Assembly (NCBI RefSeq): GCF_000685215.1
Contig: NZ_ARYJ01000001.1
Coordinates: 496,001-560,000, forward strand
Reading direction: 5' to 3'
Origin: Hyphomonas jannaschiana VP2
GTDB taxonomy: Bacteria; Pseudomonadota; Alphaproteobacteria; Caulobacterales; Hyphomonadaceae
Length of the DNA: 64,000 nucleotides
Shown here piece after piece: positions 1 through 9,927 of the stretch. Under the pieces are notes generated by a model, which did not search any database, was not told the DNA's origin, and saw only the letters and a program-made list of their open reading frames with translations. Position 1 is the stretch's first letter, and every line of letters begins with the position of its first letter. A program made the translations under genes and the position numbers.

Positions 1-777
1 ATTTTCATGATCATTCCGATCGTCGCCCCGGGCGTCGGCCAGATCATTCTTCTCGTGGCCCCCTGGGAATGGATCTTCGGCGCACTGGTTGTGTTCGGTA
101 TCCTTATGCTCGGCTGGACGTGGCTGCGCCTGCCTGAAACATTGCCGGCAGACCAGCGCCGCCCGCTCAATCTGGGCAATGCGCTGGGGGCGTATGCTCA
201 AGTTGTCCGGACGCCCATTACGTTCGGCTATATGTGCGCATCCGGCATCGTCTTCGGCGCCTTGTTCTCTTTTATCGCAAGTTCAGAGCAGGTTTTCCGC
301 GAAGTGTTTGGCCGGGGTGAGGACTTCGTTCTCTGGTTCTCCGGGATCGCCGGCATGCTGGCCGTAGCCAATTTCACCAATTCGCGGCTGGTTGAGAAAA
401 TCGGCATGCGCCGGATCAGCCATGCGGCCTTGCTTCTGTTTACCGGTCTGTCAGCGCTCTCGGCGCTCATCACCTTTTCCTTTGGCGAGAGCCTGCTCTG
501 GTTCTACCCGCTGTTCATTCTGACGTTCGCCTGTTTCGGCCTGCTCGGCTCGAACTTCTCGGCGCTGGCCATGGAGCCACTTGGGTCCATCGCGGGCACT
601 GCATCAGCCGCTTATGGCTTTGCCACGACGACCGTCTCCAGCCTGATCGGCATGCTGATCGGCAGCCAGTATAACGGCTCCACCATTCCCCTGATGATCG
701 GCTTCGTGTGCCTGGGCGCTTCGTCTCTCGTGATCATCCTGATCACCGAAAAGGGAAAGCTTTTCAGCTCACGTTGA
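1..777 (+). CDS. Bcr/CflA-type MFS drug efflux transporter (3' part)
   Basis: The reading frame is open from the first base, so the window holds only the C-terminal ~258 residues of a major facilitator. It is almost wholly hydrophobic, with about eight membrane helices. The visible beginning, PIVAPGVGQ, matches the P-x-x-A-P-x-x-G motif of helix 5 in Bcr/CflA (DHA1) drug:H+ antiporters. [12 protein letters not shown] is the basic loop between helices 8 and 9. Expected role: proton-driven export of small toxic molecules across the inner membrane; the substrate cannot be read. The gene ends inside the 3' end of the opposing RimK-type gene (14-bp convergent overlap). The ATG at position 7 is internal, not a start. 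Confidence 0.85.
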   Translation: MFMIIPIVAPGVGQIILLVAPWEWIFGALVVFGILMLGWTWLRLPETLPADQRRPLNLGNALGAYAQVVRTPITFGYMCASGIVFGALFSFIASSEQVFREVFGRGEDFVLWFSGIAGMLAVANFTNSRLVEKIGMRRISHAALLLFTGLSALSALITFSFGESLLWFYPLFILTFACFGLLGSNFSALAMEPLGSIAGTASAAYGFATTTVSSLIGMLIGSQYNGSTIPLMIGFVCLGASSLVIILITEKGKLFSSR

Positions 778-2182
778 TGCGGCGTTTGCTCCTTGTGGCC
801 GTTTCCCGGTCACTGGAAAGCGGGCGCACCTGACGCTCGAGGTGTTCGATCACCTTGCCGGCAATATCCTGTCCGGTCGCACTTTCGATCCCCTCAAGGC
901 CGGGCGACGAATTGACCTCCAGGACCTTCGGGCCGTCCTTTGTCTGCAACAGGTCAACACCCGCCACGTTCAGTCCGAGCACCTTTGCCGCGGCACGGGC
1001 TGTTTCCCGCTCCTCTGCCGTGAGGCGGATGCTGGAGGCCGTACCCCCGCGGTGCAGGTTCGAGCGGAACTCGCCTTTCTGCGCCTGCCGCTTCATGGCC
1101 CCGACGACCTTGTTGCCGATGATCAGAACCCGCACATCCGCGCCTGCAGCCTCTTCGACGAATTCCTGGACCAGGAAATTCGCATCGAGGCCCCGGAATG
1201 CATCTACAAGGCTTTCGGCGGCTTTGCGTGTTTCCGCCAGCACCACGCCCCTGCCCTGTGTCGACGTCAGCAGCTTCAGGACAACTGGCGCCCCGTCGAC
1301 CAGCCCGATCAGGTCCTTGGTATCCTTCGGGCTGTGCGCAAAAGCCGTCACCGGCATGGCAATCTTCGCCCGGGCAAGCAGCTGCTGGGCCAACAGCTTA
1401 TCACGCGAACGGCCGATGGCGCCGGCACCATTCAGGCAGACCGCACCGGTATTCGAAAATTGCCGCAGCACAGCCATTCCGTAGTCGGTTATTTTGGCAC
1501 CGATCCTCGGGATCACGGCATCATAACGCGGCAGGGCCTTACCGTCATAATGCACTTGCGGGTCCAGCGTGCCGATCTGCATATAGCAGCGGGCCGTGTC
1601 GATCATCTCGATGACATGCCCCCGCTTCAGGGCCGCCTCAACGAGACGCTGGCTGGAGTAATTGTGCGGCTCCCGCGTCAGCAGCGCGATGCGAAGCGGA
1701 CGCTTCACGGGCTTCTTCTTCGGCAGGCCCTTGTAGAGCTTGTAGGAAAGCTCCGGCATGCGGAAGGATTCGTTCGGGTCGACCACCATATCCGGCTGCA
1801 TGGCGCCGCGGCCGAACAGCATGCGGTACATCATGTTCTCACGGTTGGTCAGAGTCAGCTGGATGGGCCAGCGCCGGGCGCCCATCTGGACTTCCGTCTC
1901 GATGACATAGCGCAGCTCCGTCTCACCATTGGAACTCGTTACCTCACGCCGGTCGACCACCGGCGCGGAACAGGTGACTTCCAGGGACGGATTGTTAGGG
2001 TCCGGCTGGATCAGGAAGCGGACCTGCGGGTTGGTGACCGGGCCGAACGGTTCGATGACACTGGCATGCAGGGCCGACGTCTTCGCGCCTGTATCGATTT
2101 TCGCCTTTATAGCGGGCAGGCCAAGATCCGGCAGGGATAGCCATTCTTCCCAACCGAGCTCAAAAGGATTGGAGTGGGGCAT
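764..2182 (-). CDS. Retropepsin-like / RimK-type ATP-grasp fusion protein
   Basis: A 472-residue protein in two parts. Residues about 8-150 form a RimB-type retropepsin-like domain (Pfam family formerly called putative ATP-dependent zinc protease) with the aspartyl-protease motif D30-T-G-A. From about residue 163 an ATP-grasp ligase of the RimK/LysX family follows, ending in the metal-binding EVNSSPG motif. RimK adds glutamates to the C-terminus of ribosomal protein S6, and free-standing RimB-type proteases partner it. A fusion would put addition and removal of a peptide tail in one chain; the actual substrate here is inference. The gene lies 81 bp downstream of ethylmalonyl-CoA mutase on the same strand. 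Start ATG at 2182 is the first in frame. Confidence 0.8.
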   Translation of the reverse strand: MPHSNPFELGWEEWLSLPDLGLPAIKAKIDTGAKTSALHASVIEPFGPVTNPQVRFLIQPDPNNPSLEVTCSAPVVDRREVTSSNGETELRYVIETEVQMGARRWPIQLTLTNRENMMYRMLFGRGAMQPDMVVDPNESFRMPELSYKLYKGLPKKKPVKRPLRIALLTREPHNYSSQRLVEAALKRGHVIEMIDTARCYMQIGTLDPQVHYDGKALPRYDAVIPRIGAKITDYGMAVLRQFSNTGAVCLNGAGAIGRSRDKLLAQQLLARAKIAMPVTAFAHSPKDTKDLIGLVDGAPVVLKLLTSTQGRGVVLAETRKAAESLVDAFRGLDANFLVQEFVEEAAGADVRVLIIGNKVVGAMKRQAQKGEFRSNLHRGGTASSIRLTAEERETARAAAKVLGLNVAGVDLLQTKDGPKVLEVNSSPGLEGIESATGQDIAGKVIEHLERQVRPLSSDRETATRSKRRINVS

Positions 2183-2263
2183 GGTCTGTGCGCCTCAGTC
2201 GAAAATTTTCCGCCGCTTATGCCTGCCGGCAAGCAAGCACAAGCGACAAGAACATTAAGGCGC

Positions 2264-4258
2264 TCAGCCTTCGACGAGCCAGGCCTTTTCGACGATACCG
2301 ACGACATCCCCCATAATGCCCGTGATCTTGAAATCCTTCGGCGTGTAGATGCGGGCAACACCCATCTGGCGCAAGGCCTGGGCATCTTCCGGCGGGATGA
2401 TGCCGCCGACCACGACCGGCACATTGTCGAGGCCGACCTTGCGCAATTCGGCCAGCGTCTCGCGCACAAGATCAAGGTGGCTGCCCGACAGGATCGACAG
2501 GCCGACGACATGCGCATTGGCTTCCTTTGCCTGCGCAGCGATTTCGTTCGGCGCAAAACGGATGCCTTCATAGACCACGTCCATGCCGACCTCGCGACCG
2601 CGCGCAGCGATCTGTTCGGCACCGTTCGAGTGTCCGTCCAGCCCAGGCTTGCCGAGCACATAAGTCAGGCGGCGGCCAAGTGCTTCGGACACGCGATCGA
2701 CTTCCTTGCGGACGGCTTCGGTGTCTTCATTGCCGTCGGAATTGATCACGACCGCCACACCGGTCGGTCCGCGATACTCGCCGAACACTTCGCGCATCGC
2801 TTCGCCCCACTCGCCCGTCGTGACACCGGCCTTGGCGCAGGTGATGGAGGGCTCCATGATATTGGTCCCCTCTTGCGCAGCCGCCTTCAGGCCGGCCAGT
2901 GCCGCCTCTACAGCTGCATTGTCACGGTTCGTACGCCAGGCCGTCAGCTCACGGACCTGCATCATCTCTTCAGCCGGATCGACCGTCTGGATTGCGCCGT
3001 CGCCACCGCCCAGCGGGCTCTCTTCCGTTTCGGTGTAACGGTTCACGCCGACGACAGTGAGATCGCCGGACTCGATCGCCTTCACGCGCTCTATATGGGC
3101 GCCGACAAGACTTTCCTTCATGAAGTCGATGGAGTTCGTCGCGCCGCCGCGCGCATCGATTTCCGCGAGCGTCGCCCGGGCGAGTTCTTTCAGTTCGTTC
3201 GTCTTGCCTTCGACCACATGGCTGCCATCGAACAGATCTTCATATTCCAGGAGGTCTGTCTCGTAGGCGAGGATCTGCTGCAGACGCAGCGACCATTGCT
3301 GGTCCCATGGGCGCGGCAGGCCAAGTGCCTCGTTCCAGGCCGGCAGCTGTAACGCGCGGCAGCGAGCCTTCTTGGACAGCGTCACGGCCAGCGCCTCGAT
3401 CAGGATACGATAGACATTGTTCTCCGGCTGCGGCTCTGTCAGGCCGAGGGAGTTCACCTGCACGCCATAGCGGAACAGGAGAGCTTTCGGATCGGAGACG
3501 CCATAGCGTTCGCGGCCGATCTCTTCCCAAAGTTCCACAAAGGCACGCATTTTACAAAGTTCCGTTACGAAACGCACGCCCGCATTCACGAAGAACGAGA
3601 TCCGCCCGAAGACAATTTCAAAGTCCTCTTCCGGAACTTTGCCGCCGGCTTTCACTGTGTCGAGCACCGCAATGGCCGTCGCGAGGGCGTAGGCCAGCTC
3701 CTGTTCCGGCGTCGCGCCCGCTTCCTGCAAATGGTAGGAGCAGACATTCATCGGATTCCACTTCGGCACCTCGGTGTAGCACCAGGTGACCATGTCCGAG
3801 ATCAGCTTCATCGATGGCTCGGGCGGGAACACATAGGTGCCGCGCGAGAGGTATTCCTTGACGATGTCGTTCTGGGTCGTGCCGCGCAGCTTCTTGCGGT
3901 CATCACCGCGCTCGTCAGCCAGGGCGACATAGAGCGCCAGCATCCAGGACGCCGGTGCATTGATCGTCATGGACGTGTTCATCTGCTCCAGCGGCAGTTC
4001 CGCCATCAGCTCGCGCATGTCGCCAAGATGCTTGACCGGCACGCCAACCTTGCCGACTTCGCCGCGTGCCAGGATGTGGTCGGCGTCATAGGCCGTCTGC
4101 GTGGGCAGGTCGAAGGCGATGGACAGGCCGGTCTGCCCCTTACCCAGATTCATCCGGTAGAGTTCGTTCGACTTTTTTGCGGTCGAATGGCCGGCATAGG
4201 TCCGAAAGATCCAGGGACGGTCCGGATCGTGCTGAAAAGAAGTTTGGCTGTCGGCCAT
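2264..4258 (-). CDS. ecm: Ethylmalonyl-CoA mutase (MeaA type)
   Basis: A 664-residue coenzyme-B12-dependent acyl-CoA mutase. The N-terminal TIM-barrel holds RTYAGHSTAKKSNELYR and FDLPTQTAYDAD, and the C-terminal cobalamin domain (from about residue 525) holds the base-off signature LDGHSNG followed by LSGSH. The single-chain size and the alphaproteobacterial setting with ccrA 2 kb away point to ethylmalonyl-CoA mutase, which turns (2R)-ethylmalonyl-CoA into methylsuccinyl-CoA in the ethylmalonyl-CoA pathway of acetyl-CoA assimilation. Methylmalonyl-CoA mutase is the main alternative. Start chosen at 4258 (MADSQTS) because GGGAGG lies 11 nt upstream; the frame runs 133 codons further but that stretch overlaps a divergent gene and looks non-coding. 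Confidence 0.85.
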   Translation of the reverse strand: MADSQTSFQHDPDRPWIFRTYAGHSTAKKSNELYRMNLGKGQTGLSIAFDLPTQTAYDADHILARGEVGKVGVPVKHLGDMRELMAELPLEQMNTSMTINAPASWMLALYVALADERGDDRKKLRGTTQNDIVKEYLSRGTYVFPPEPSMKLISDMVTWCYTEVPKWNPMNVCSYHLQEAGATPEQELAYALATAIAVLDTVKAGGKVPEEDFEIVFGRISFFVNAGVRFVTELCKMRAFVELWEEIGRERYGVSDPKALLFRYGVQVNSLGLTEPQPENNVYRILIEALAVTLSKKARCRALQLPAWNEALGLPRPWDQQWSLRLQQILAYETDLLEYEDLFDGSHVVEGKTNELKELARATLAEIDARGGATNSIDFMKESLVGAHIERVKAIESGDLTVVGVNRYTETEESPLGGGDGAIQTVDPAEEMMQVRELTAWRTNRDNAAVEAALAGLKAAAQEGTNIMEPSITCAKAGVTTGEWGEAMREVFGEYRGPTGVAVVINSDGNEDTEAVRKEVDRVSEALGRRLTYVLGKPGLDGHSNGAEQIAARGREVGMDVVYEGIRFAPNEIAAQAKEANAHVVGLSILSGSHLDLVRETLAELRKVGLDNVPVVVGGIIPPEDAQALRQMGVARIYTPKDFKITGIMGDVVGIVEKAWLVEG

Positions 4259-4380
4259 GGGGCATGCGCCTCCCAACGCGGATTTTTTGTTGCGGCGCAA
4301 CATGCCCTCCGGAAACCGGGCTGACAAGCCGCAGGATGGAGCGTCTTGCGGCCGCAGGCGGGCAGGGCCACATTCGCTCC

Positions 4381-4938
4381 ATGATACATATTTCTTCCGG
4401 TGGCCAGCCAGGCGGGCCGACAAATGAATTGTCACCCGGTTCATTGCGGCTGGCGCTCCGCCTGCGACTGGCATCATTGGTGGCGTTTCCGGCGGCGGCC
4501 ATGCTCGCCGCCATTGCCCAGCGCAGCTTCCTGATCCTTCTGCTACTGGCGGGCGGGATGATGCTTGCCTCCTGGATTGAGCGCATCCGGCTTTTGCGCG
4601 CAGCAGGCGAAACGCGCATGCCTCATCCCGGCGCTTTCTGGCCGGGTTTTGCTGCACGGACGGGCCTGTTGCTGGGAATCTTCATCATCACGCTCGGTCT
4701 GCTGGCCCTCTTTCGCGACACATCGCTTGCCCGCAGCTTTGGCTGGCCGGATTTGCTGATCGCCGGCGGCACGACACTGACAGTTTACCTGATGAACCTC
4801 GCCAGCGCCCGCCTTGCCGCCGGACAGGCGAACATCGTGGCGAGCCAGTTCAACGCCTCCTTCCATTCCGCACGCCGCCCGGGCGACGGACCGGATGACA
4901 TCATCGAAGGCGAATTCACGTCCCCGGACGAGCGATGA
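4381..4938 (+). CDS. Hypothetical inner-membrane protein
   Basis: 185 residues starting at the ATG at 4381, just past the divergent start of ecm. Three or four hydrophobic segments are visible (roughly residues 29-60, 93-112 and 122-140), with RIRLLRAAGETR as a basic cytoplasmic loop and a soluble acidic tail ending GDGPDDIIEGEFTSPDER. Tails of the form DDIIEGEF are common in small alphaproteobacterial membrane proteins, but I recognise no family. The frame can be extended upstream to 4066, though only by overlapping ecm on the other strand, so the shorter form is preferred. No clear Shine-Dalgarno precedes the start. Confidence 0.6.
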   Translation: MIHISSGGQPGGPTNELSPGSLRLALRLRLASLVAFPAAAMLAAIAQRSFLILLLLAGGMMLASWIERIRLLRAAGETRMPHPGAFWPGFAARTGLLLGIFIITLGLLALFRDTSLARSFGWPDLLIAGGTTLTVYLMNLASARLAAGQANIVASQFNASFHSARRPGDGPDDIIEGEFTSPDER

Positions 4939-5021
4939 ACCAGCTTCGTCCGTCAATCAATTGACACTCCCCAAAAGACAGGAATGCGCTTAAAGAGCGC
5001 TGTCTTCCGGAGCTTCCCCCC

Positions 5022-5330
5022 ATGATTGACCTGATCGGCACGATTGCCGCCGTCCTGACCACGCTCTCCTTCGTTCCGCAGGCAATCCTCGTGATACGCA
5101 CCAAGCGCACCGAAGGCATTTCCCTGACCATGTATGCCATGTTCACAGCCGGCGTTGCTGCCTGGCTGGTCTATGGCCTGTCGCTGGGCGCCATGCCCAT
5201 CATCCTCGCCAATGCTGTGACGCTGGCGCTGGCCAGCGTCATTCTCACCATCAAGATCCGGTCAGTTTTCCCGGCTCAGCCAAGCACCCAAGGAGCAACA
5301 GCTGCCACATCAGCGCCCATTGCCTCATAA
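5022..5330 (+). CDS. SemiSWEET family sugar transporter
   Basis: A 102-residue protein with three transmembrane helices, the size of a bacterial SemiSWEET, which dimerises to form a sugar uniporter in the inner membrane. Helix 1 carries the family's PQ motif (TTLSFVPQAILVIRTK) and is followed by the usual TEGISLTMYAMF turn into helix 2. Helix 3 holds ILANAVTLALA with the conserved Asn. The last 55 bp overlap the 3' end of the opposing transaminase gene. Sugar identity cannot be read from sequence. Confidence 0.85.
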   Translation: MIDLIGTIAAVLTTLSFVPQAILVIRTKRTEGISLTMYAMFTAGVAAWLVYGLSLGAMPIILANAVTLALASVILTIKIRSVFPAQPSTQGATAATSAPIAS

Positions 5331-6160
5331 TAAAGGCGCTGCACCCGCCTTGTGACCTGACCCGGCCTTCCATCGCCGACAGGCTTGCCGTCAATGGCAA
5401 CAACCGGCGCGACAATCGCGCCCGATGACGTGGTGAAGACTTCTTTGGCGGAAACCGCCTCTTCCGGCGTGAAGGCGCGTTCGACCACTTCCAGACCTTC
5501 CTTTTTGAGCAAAGAGACGATCCCGGCGCGCGTAATACCCGGCAGGATGGCGTGAGAGAGCTCGCGCGTGATCAGCTTGCCATCCGCATCGACGATCCAC
5601 GCATTGGCCGATGCCGCCTCGGTCACCAGCCCGTCTTCGATCATGAAGGCCGTTTCCGCGCCTTCCTGCCGGGCTGCGCGATAAGCCAGTGCCTGAGAGA
5701 GGAGTTGCACCGTTTTCATGTCCCGGCGCTTCCAGCGCGTATCGCCCAGCGTGATCGCTCTTATCCCGTCCCGGGCCAGATCGCCGATCAGCGGCCGGGC
5801 ATCTGCGTAAACAAATACAGTTGGCGTGAACGTCTCCGGTCCGGCGAAATCGCGCAGGCCATAGTCCCCGGCTGTCACCTCAAGATAGACCGTCCCCTCC
5901 TCCATCCCATTCCTGTCGACGAGGTCTGAGTGGATTTCGGCCCATTTCTCATCACTATAGGGATTGGGGATAGATATGCCTTCCAGAGTCCGCCGGAGAC
6001 GAGAAAGATGCCCTTCCAGGTCGATAAAGCGGCCATCATATACCGAGGTCACCTCATAAGCGGCGTGCGCGAAGAGAAACCCCCGGTCGAATGGGGAAAT
6101 TGTTGCATCCTCAACAGGACAGTAATTTCCGTTGAGATAGACGGTCCGGCCGATTGTCAT
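5276..6160 (-). CDS. D-amino-acid-type class IV aminotransferase
   Basis: 294 residues of a fold-type IV PLP enzyme. The start VYLNGNYCPVEDATISPFDRG is typical of D-alanine/branched-chain transaminases. The PLP lysine is in RRDMKTVQLLSQ, and VTEAASANAWIV holds the conserved glutamate that holds the PLP pyridine nitrogen. The sequence is closest in feel to bacterial D-amino-acid transaminase (Dat), which makes D-glutamate and D-alanine for peptidoglycan; branched-chain aminotransferase or aminodeoxychorismate lyase are less likely. Start at 6160 is chosen over the 37-codon-longer frame because AGGAG sits 10 nt before this ATG. Convergent 55-bp overlap with the SemiSWEET gene. Confidence 0.8.
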   Translation of the reverse strand: MTIGRTVYLNGNYCPVEDATISPFDRGFLFAHAAYEVTSVYDGRFIDLEGHLSRLRRTLEGISIPNPYSDEKWAEIHSDLVDRNGMEEGTVYLEVTAGDYGLRDFAGPETFTPTVFVYADARPLIGDLARDGIRAITLGDTRWKRRDMKTVQLLSQALAYRAARQEGAETAFMIEDGLVTEAASANAWIVDADGKLITRELSHAILPGITRAGIVSLLKKEGLEVVERAFTPEEAVSAKEVFTTSSGAIVAPVVAIDGKPVGDGRPGQVTRRVQRLYYEAMGADVAAVAPWVLG

Positions 6161-6324
6161 TTTTGTCACGCTCCTGAGGCTTGGCATTGTGCACCGCAAC
6201 AAAACAACTTGCATCGGGGCAACCATGACGCCAAGGTGGCGCGCGCCGAGGGCCTTGTGAAGCTGCGCCAAGATCGCACCACAGGGTTTTTTGCATAAAG
6301 TACAAAGGAGGAGGGCATTCCGCC

Positions 6325-7584
6325 ATGAGCCGGGAAGTCAAAGACATTTACGAGTTGGGCGAAATACCGCCTGAGTTTCACGTTCCGAAAATGATGTACG
6401 CCTGGGCGATCCGCCGGGAACGGCATGGCCGTCCGGCGACCGCCATGCAGCTGGAACAGGTGCCGGTACCTGAAATCGACTCAGATGAAGTGCTGGTGCT
6501 CGTGATGGCCGCCGGTGTGAACTATAACGGCATCTGGGCTGCCCTGGGCGAGCCTGTCTCCGTCTTTGACGTCCACAAACAAGACTATCACATTGCCGGC
6601 TCCGACGCCGCAGGCATTGTCTGGGCCGTTGGCCGCAAGGTGAAGCGCGTGAAGCCCGGCGACGAAGTCGTCATTCACTGTAACCAGGATGATGGCGACG
6701 ACGAAGAGTGCAATGGCGGCGACCCGATGTTCTCACCGTCCCAGCGTATCTGGGGCTATGAGACGCCGGATGGCTCCTTCGCGCAGTTCTGCCGCGTGCA
6801 GGCCCGCCAGTGCATGCCGCGTCCGAAGCACCTGACCTGGGAAGAGAGCGCCTGCTACACGCTGACCCTCGCCACTGCTTACCGCATGCTGTTCGGCCAC
6901 CGTCCGCACATCGTGAAGCCGGCTGACAATGTCCTCGTCTGGGGTGCCTCGGGCGGCCTTGGCAGTTTCGGCGTCCAGCTCTGTGCCGTGACCGGCGCGA
7001 ACGCGATTGGTGTGGTCTCCAGCGACGACAAGAAAGAGCACGTGCTCAGCCTTGGCGCCAAAGGCGTGCTGAACCGCAAAGACTTCAATTGCTGGGGCCA
7101 GCTGCCCACAGTGAACGGACCGGAATTCAAGGACTATATGCGCGAAAGCCGCAAGTTCGGCAAAGCGATCTGGGAACTGACCGGCAACAAGGATGTCGAC
7201 ATCGTGTTCGAACACCCGGGCGAGTCGACCTTCCCGGTCTCCGTCTTTGTGGTGAAACGCGGCGGCATGGTGGTGATCTGTGCCGGGACGACCGGCTTTA
7301 ACCTGACTATGGATGCCCGTTTCCTGTGGATGCGCCAGAAGCGTGTTCAGGGCAGCCACTTTGCCAACCTGAAACAGGCCTCCGCCGCCAATGAGCTGGT
7401 GATAAACCGCCGCATCGACCCCGGCATGTCCGAAGTCTTCCCATGGGAAGACATTCCGGCAGCGCATGAGAAGATGCTGGATAACAAGCACCTTCCGGGC
7501 AACATGGCCGTGCTGGTGACCTCTCCGAAACCGGGCCTGCGCACGGTGGAAGACGTTCTTGCCGTGAACGGGCAGGCCAGCTGA
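6325..7584 (+). CDS. ccrA: Crotonyl-CoA carboxylase/reductase
   Basis: 419 residues of a medium-chain dehydrogenase/reductase that reductively carboxylates crotonyl-CoA to (2S)-ethylmalonyl-CoA with NADPH and CO2, the signature step of the ethylmalonyl-CoA pathway. The N-terminal part holds AAGVNYNGIWAALGEP (residues about 62-77), the Rossmann nucleotide loop is WGASGGLGSFGVQ (206-218), and RVQGSHFANLKQA near the C-terminus carries the conserved His of the family. Carboxylating Ccr enzymes run to 415-450 residues, as here. A strong AAAGGAGG precedes the ATG by about 12 nt. A NTF2-like gene follows after 2 bp and the pair ends at a terminator near 7966. With ecm it suggests growth on C2 compounds or PHB-linked carbon flow. 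Confidence 0.93.
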   Translation: MSREVKDIYELGEIPPEFHVPKMMYAWAIRRERHGRPATAMQLEQVPVPEIDSDEVLVLVMAAGVNYNGIWAALGEPVSVFDVHKQDYHIAGSDAAGIVWAVGRKVKRVKPGDEVVIHCNQDDGDDEECNGGDPMFSPSQRIWGYETPDGSFAQFCRVQARQCMPRPKHLTWEESACYTLTLATAYRMLFGHRPHIVKPADNVLVWGASGGLGSFGVQLCAVTGANAIGVVSSDDKKEHVLSLGAKGVLNRKDFNCWGQLPTVNGPEFKDYMRESRKFGKAIWELTGNKDVDIVFEHPGESTFPVSVFVVKRGGMVVICAGTTGFNLTMDARFLWMRQKRVQGSHFANLKQASAANELVINRRIDPGMSEVFPWEDIPAAHEKMLDNKHLPGNMAVLVTSPKPGLRTVEDVLAVNGQAS

Positions 7585-7586
7585 TC

Positions 7587-7943
7587 ATGCTGAGCCGCGC
7601 TTTCGCGGAAGAATTTGCCAATGACTGGCTGTCGGCATGGAATGACAGGGACTTAGACCGTATCCTGTCGCACTATGCCGACGACGTCATCTTCCATAGC
7701 CCACGCATCGCGCTGGTCACGGGCAATGACGCAACCACCGTCCGCGGAAAGAAGGCGCTGCAAACTTACTGGACGGAGGCCCTGGCCAAGGGCCCTAACC
7801 TCTTCTTCGCACTGGATGATATTCTCGTCAGTTCCGACGCGATAACCATTCTCTACACAAACCATAGAGAACAGAACGTTGCGGAGACTTTCATCTTCAA
7901 TGAGGACGGCGAAATAAGCCTGGCAATCGCCGCCTATCGCTGA
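7587..7943 (+). CDS. SnoaL/NTF2-like protein
   Basis: 118 residues with the compact alpha+beta cone pattern of the NTF2/SnoaL superfamily: FANDWLSAWNDRDLDRILSHYADDVIFHSPR at the start, then GKKALQTYWTEAL and a beta-rich end. Members range from isomerases and cyclases to binding proteins, so no reaction can be assigned. It begins 2 bp after the ccrA stop, so it is almost certainly co-transcribed and probably translationally coupled; a link to crotonyl-CoA metabolism is inference from position only. Confidence 0.75.
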   Translation: MLSRAFAEEFANDWLSAWNDRDLDRILSHYADDVIFHSPRIALVTGNDATTVRGKKALQTYWTEALAKGPNLFFALDDILVSSDAITILYTNHREQNVAETFIFNEDGEISLAIAAYR

Positions 7944-7965
7944 CTATTCCCGAACCGGTATATGA

Positions 7966-7997
7966 AGCACCGCCCCTCAACCGAGGGACGGTGTTTT
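7966..7997 (+). terminator. Rho-independent terminator after ccrA operon
   Basis: The stem CACCG-c-CCCTC pairs with GAGGG-a-CGGTG across the loop AACC and is followed by TTTT. It lies 23 nt after the stop of the NTF2-like gene and closes the ccrA transcript. Confidence 0.75.
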
Positions 7998-8019
7998 CCA
8001 TTTAAGGCATTCCCACGAC

Positions 8020-8466
8020 TTAACTGGTCAGCGCGTCGGCGAAACATTCGCCATCATGGGCGCTATGATATGCCTGCGTTAGCAGCGTCCGGACCTCACC
8101 ATGGATGTCGTCACGCTGAAGGCGTTCTTCCGCCTGTTCGGCAAGGTATTCCTCGCCGTCGTCAATCGCTTCCAGAGCTGCCTTTTGATCCTTCTGGAAC
8201 AGCGAGGCGAACTGCATCCACCCGCGGTGAGCATCCCCCAACATGCCTCCGTCCGTTTGCGGCTCACCGCCGAGACGACGAACCTGAGACTGGAACTGAT
8301 CCACCAGCTGACCCCGCTCCTGCGCGCGGTGCAGGAATTGCGGCTTCAGGGCAAAATTGTCATCGACCATCTCATAGGCCTTCTCGTACCCCTTCTTGGA
8401 GTCGATCAGGACTTTGGCGATGTCGTTGAGTGCTTCAATCTGTTTGGTCTGGATGTCGGTCGACAT
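8020..8466 (-). CDS. DUF2383 / PA2169-family four-helix-bundle protein
   Basis: 148 residues, all predicted helix and highly charged, with the DUF2383 hallmarks: TKQIEALNDIAKVLIDSKKGYEKAYEMV at the start, then QRGEL-like ERGQLVDQFQSQVRRLGGEP and a GWMQFASLF segment. The family is a ferritin-like helical bundle of unknown biochemical role, often stress-induced. Directly upstream sits a perfect EcfG-type promoter (GGAAC-N16-CGTT), which fits a general-stress function. AGGAGG precedes the ATG by about 7 nt. Confidence 0.8.
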   Translation of the reverse strand: MSTDIQTKQIEALNDIAKVLIDSKKGYEKAYEMVDDNFALKPQFLHRAQERGQLVDQFQSQVRRLGGEPQTDGGMLGDAHRGWMQFASLFQKDQKAALEAIDDGEEYLAEQAEERLQRDDIHGEVRTLLTQAYHSAHDGECFADALTS

Positions 8467-8496
8467 GATGATCCTCCTGCATGGCTATACAGGATC

Positions 8497-8521
8497 AACG
8501 GCCCTGGGCCGCTCATGTTCC
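8497..8521 (-). promoter_or_regulatory. EcfG (general stress sigma factor) type promoter
   Basis: On the minus strand GGAAC is followed after exactly 16 nt by CGTT, the full consensus reported for alphaproteobacterial EcfG promoters (GGAAC-N16/17-CGTT). The -10 end is about 30 nt from the DUF2383 start codon. Confidence 0.7.
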
Positions 8522-8559
8522 GAAACACCTGAAGACCGTTTCTCAGGAGGAAGGCTACG

Positions 8560-9852
<1,293 letters not shown>

Positions 9853-9927
9853 GTGCCGCTCCTGTTCAGTCCGCGGCGACAAGGGCAGGATTCAGAGCAG
9901 AAAAGCAAGGGGCCTTTGGCCGCGCCG

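Noticed and set aside
842..2140. 432-codon open frame on the plus strand opposite the RimK fusion
   Set aside because: It is the antisense shadow of a GC-rich gene; its composition is rich in Arg, His and Gln without domains, while the minus frame has clear motifs.
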